Position numbers and translations under genes: made by a program. From NCBI GenBank assembly GCA_030151105.1, contig JASLEN010000106.1, forward strand, positions 1 to 7,053: a stretch of DNA of 7,053 bases, in the 5' to 3' direction. Under the pieces are notes generated by a model. That model saw nothing but the letters and a program-made list of their open reading frames with translations. It ran no database searches and was not told where the DNA came from. The stretch comes from Dysgonomonas sp. (GTDB lineage Bacteria > Bacteroidota > Bacteroidia > Bacteroidales > Dysgonomonadaceae). Of the stretch, positions 6,631 to 7,053 are shown in pieces (the first letter of the stretch is position 1; each line of letters starts with the position of its first letter).

Positions 6631-6669
6631 AAGGGTTAGTGAAACAAATTTTCGCTAACCTTTCTTTTT
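6631..6669 (+). terminator. rho-independent terminator after the DUF2795 gene
   Basis: GGTTAGTGAAA (6634-6644) pairs with TTTCGCTAACC (6650-6660) over 11 base pairs, including one G-U wobble, around a 5-base loop (CAAAT). Three weaker pairs extend the stem outward (6631-6633 with 6661-6663). CTTTTT follows. It lies 43 bases after the stop codon and separates this gene from the small membrane protein. Confidence 0.85.
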
Positions 6670-6715
6670 CAGCCTTTTATTCTTACATTTAGGTCTAACC
6701 TTTTAATAACAAGTC

Positions 6716-6931
6716 ATGAAAAGAATCATTCAATCTCGCATGCCATTAGCTGTAAGTAATGCCATATTATCAATTGGCATTGCTATTATTATGTTATCAC
6801 TGGGATATATGATTTTTAATATAGCCCATGCAGATAATTTCATCACCACATGGTCTCTTTTTATGGGAATTGGAGTAAGCTTCAGTTTTATAAGTATATT
6901 AGTGAGAATTAAACATCTCAAAATAGAATAA
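6716..6931 (+). CDS. small two-helix inner-membrane protein, function unknown
   Basis: The 71-residue protein is not recognised. A basic start (MKRIIQSRM) is followed by two hydrophobic stretches, about 11-36 (LAVSNAILSIGIAIIMLSLG and on) and 43-63 (ITTWSLFMGIGVSFSFISIL). They are joined by a short loop with N35, H38, D40 and N41. A basic tail RIKHLKIE ends the chain. By the positive-inside rule both ends should be cytoplasmic. The gene stands alone between two terminators. TACATTTA at 6684-6691 (one mismatch to the -7 consensus) is a weak promoter candidate, and there is no Shine-Dalgarno. An overlapping antisense reading frame (6990-6730) is less likely, because the strong hairpin at 6936-6969 would lie inside it and nothing marks its start. 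Short length keeps confidence moderate. Confidence 0.6.
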   Translation: MKRIIQSRMPLAVSNAILSIGIAIIMLSLGYMIFNIAHADNFITTWSLFMGIGVSFSFISILVRIKHLKIE

Positions 6932-6935
6932 AATA

Positions 6936-6979
6936 AAAAGCTTAGTCGATTTAATTCCACTAAGCTTTTCTCTTTTATA
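6936..6979. terminator. terminator, probably bidirectional
   Basis: AAAAGCTTAGT (6936-6946) and ACTAAGCTTTT (6959-6969) form a perfect 11-base-pair stem with a 12-base loop, five bases after the stop of the small membrane protein. The plus strand continues CTCTTTT. The minus strand continues into a T-rich run (TTTTTATTTTATT), so the hairpin could also end a gene coming from the right. Confidence 0.75.
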
Positions 6980-7053
6980 TCTATCTTCACTCAGATCACC
7001 CTCTCAGGATGAGAAGAGAAACGTTGACATCTAATAGTTTACGAGACATACTT
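6980..7053. other. unassigned right edge
   Basis: These last 74 bases are too short to assign. On the minus strand one frame is open from the window edge to a TGA at 6998-6996 (last residues SLLILRG); the other two minus frames stop sooner. The minus-ready hairpin just to the left would suit the 3' end of a leftward gene. On the plus strand an ATG at 7009 opens a frame (MRRETLTSNSLRDIL) that runs off the window, but no -7 box precedes it. Neither is supported enough to call a gene. Confidence 0.25.

Noticed and set aside
6730..6990. 86-codon minus-strand frame opposite the small membrane protein
   Set aside because: It would contain the perfect terminator hairpin within its first 20 codons, and it has no promoter or ribosome site; the plus-strand frame fits the terminators better.

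Overview
The window looks like a contig fragment from an AT-rich member of the Bacteroidota, most likely order Bacteroidales (Porphyromonadaceae-like), although the genus cannot be fixed from sequence alone. Several things point there. Promoters match the Bacteroidetes -33/-7 consensus (TTTG, then TAnnTTTG). Most starts lack a Shine-Dalgarno site. Signal peptides end in Ala|Gln. The families present (a PorT-type barrel, the 'HGVHSPF' methyltransferase family, and a 73-residue acidic DUF2795 protein) are typical of this phylum.

Left part (1-1535): uvrB, the damage-recognition helicase of nucleotide excision repair, runs leftward from 1345. Its coding sequence is good for 417 residues and then breaks at base 95. 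The next stretch of uvrB is present but on the opposite strand (about 2-103), bounded by a perfect 13-base inverted repeat. This is best read as a fold-back (chimeric) contig end rather than a natural invertible switch. A divergent intergenic region carries a promoter on each side.

Centre (1536-5637): plsC (lysophosphatidic acid acyltransferase, phospholipid synthesis) comes first. A 163-base gap with promoter-like -7 boxes follows, then a tight three-gene operon: a secreted protein with three LysM domains and a periplasmic-binding-protein fold, a PorT-like outer-membrane beta-barrel (4-base ATGA overlap), and a degenerate SAM-methyltransferase-fold protein (4-base gap). The first two are exported and look like a peptidoglycan/outer-membrane module; the third is cytoplasmic and its role there is unknown.

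Right part (5638-7053): a PduO-type corrinoid adenosyltransferase is followed by a very acidic DUF2795 protein with its own promoter and a strong terminator. After that comes an orphan 71-residue two-helix membrane protein, closed by a second, apparently bidirectional terminator. The last 74 bases cannot be assigned. No tRNA, rRNA, CRISPR array, insertion sequence or riboswitch was recognised. The most notable items are the inverted uvrB end, the methyltransferase that has lost its family's acidic motifs, and the LysM/PBP/barrel operon.
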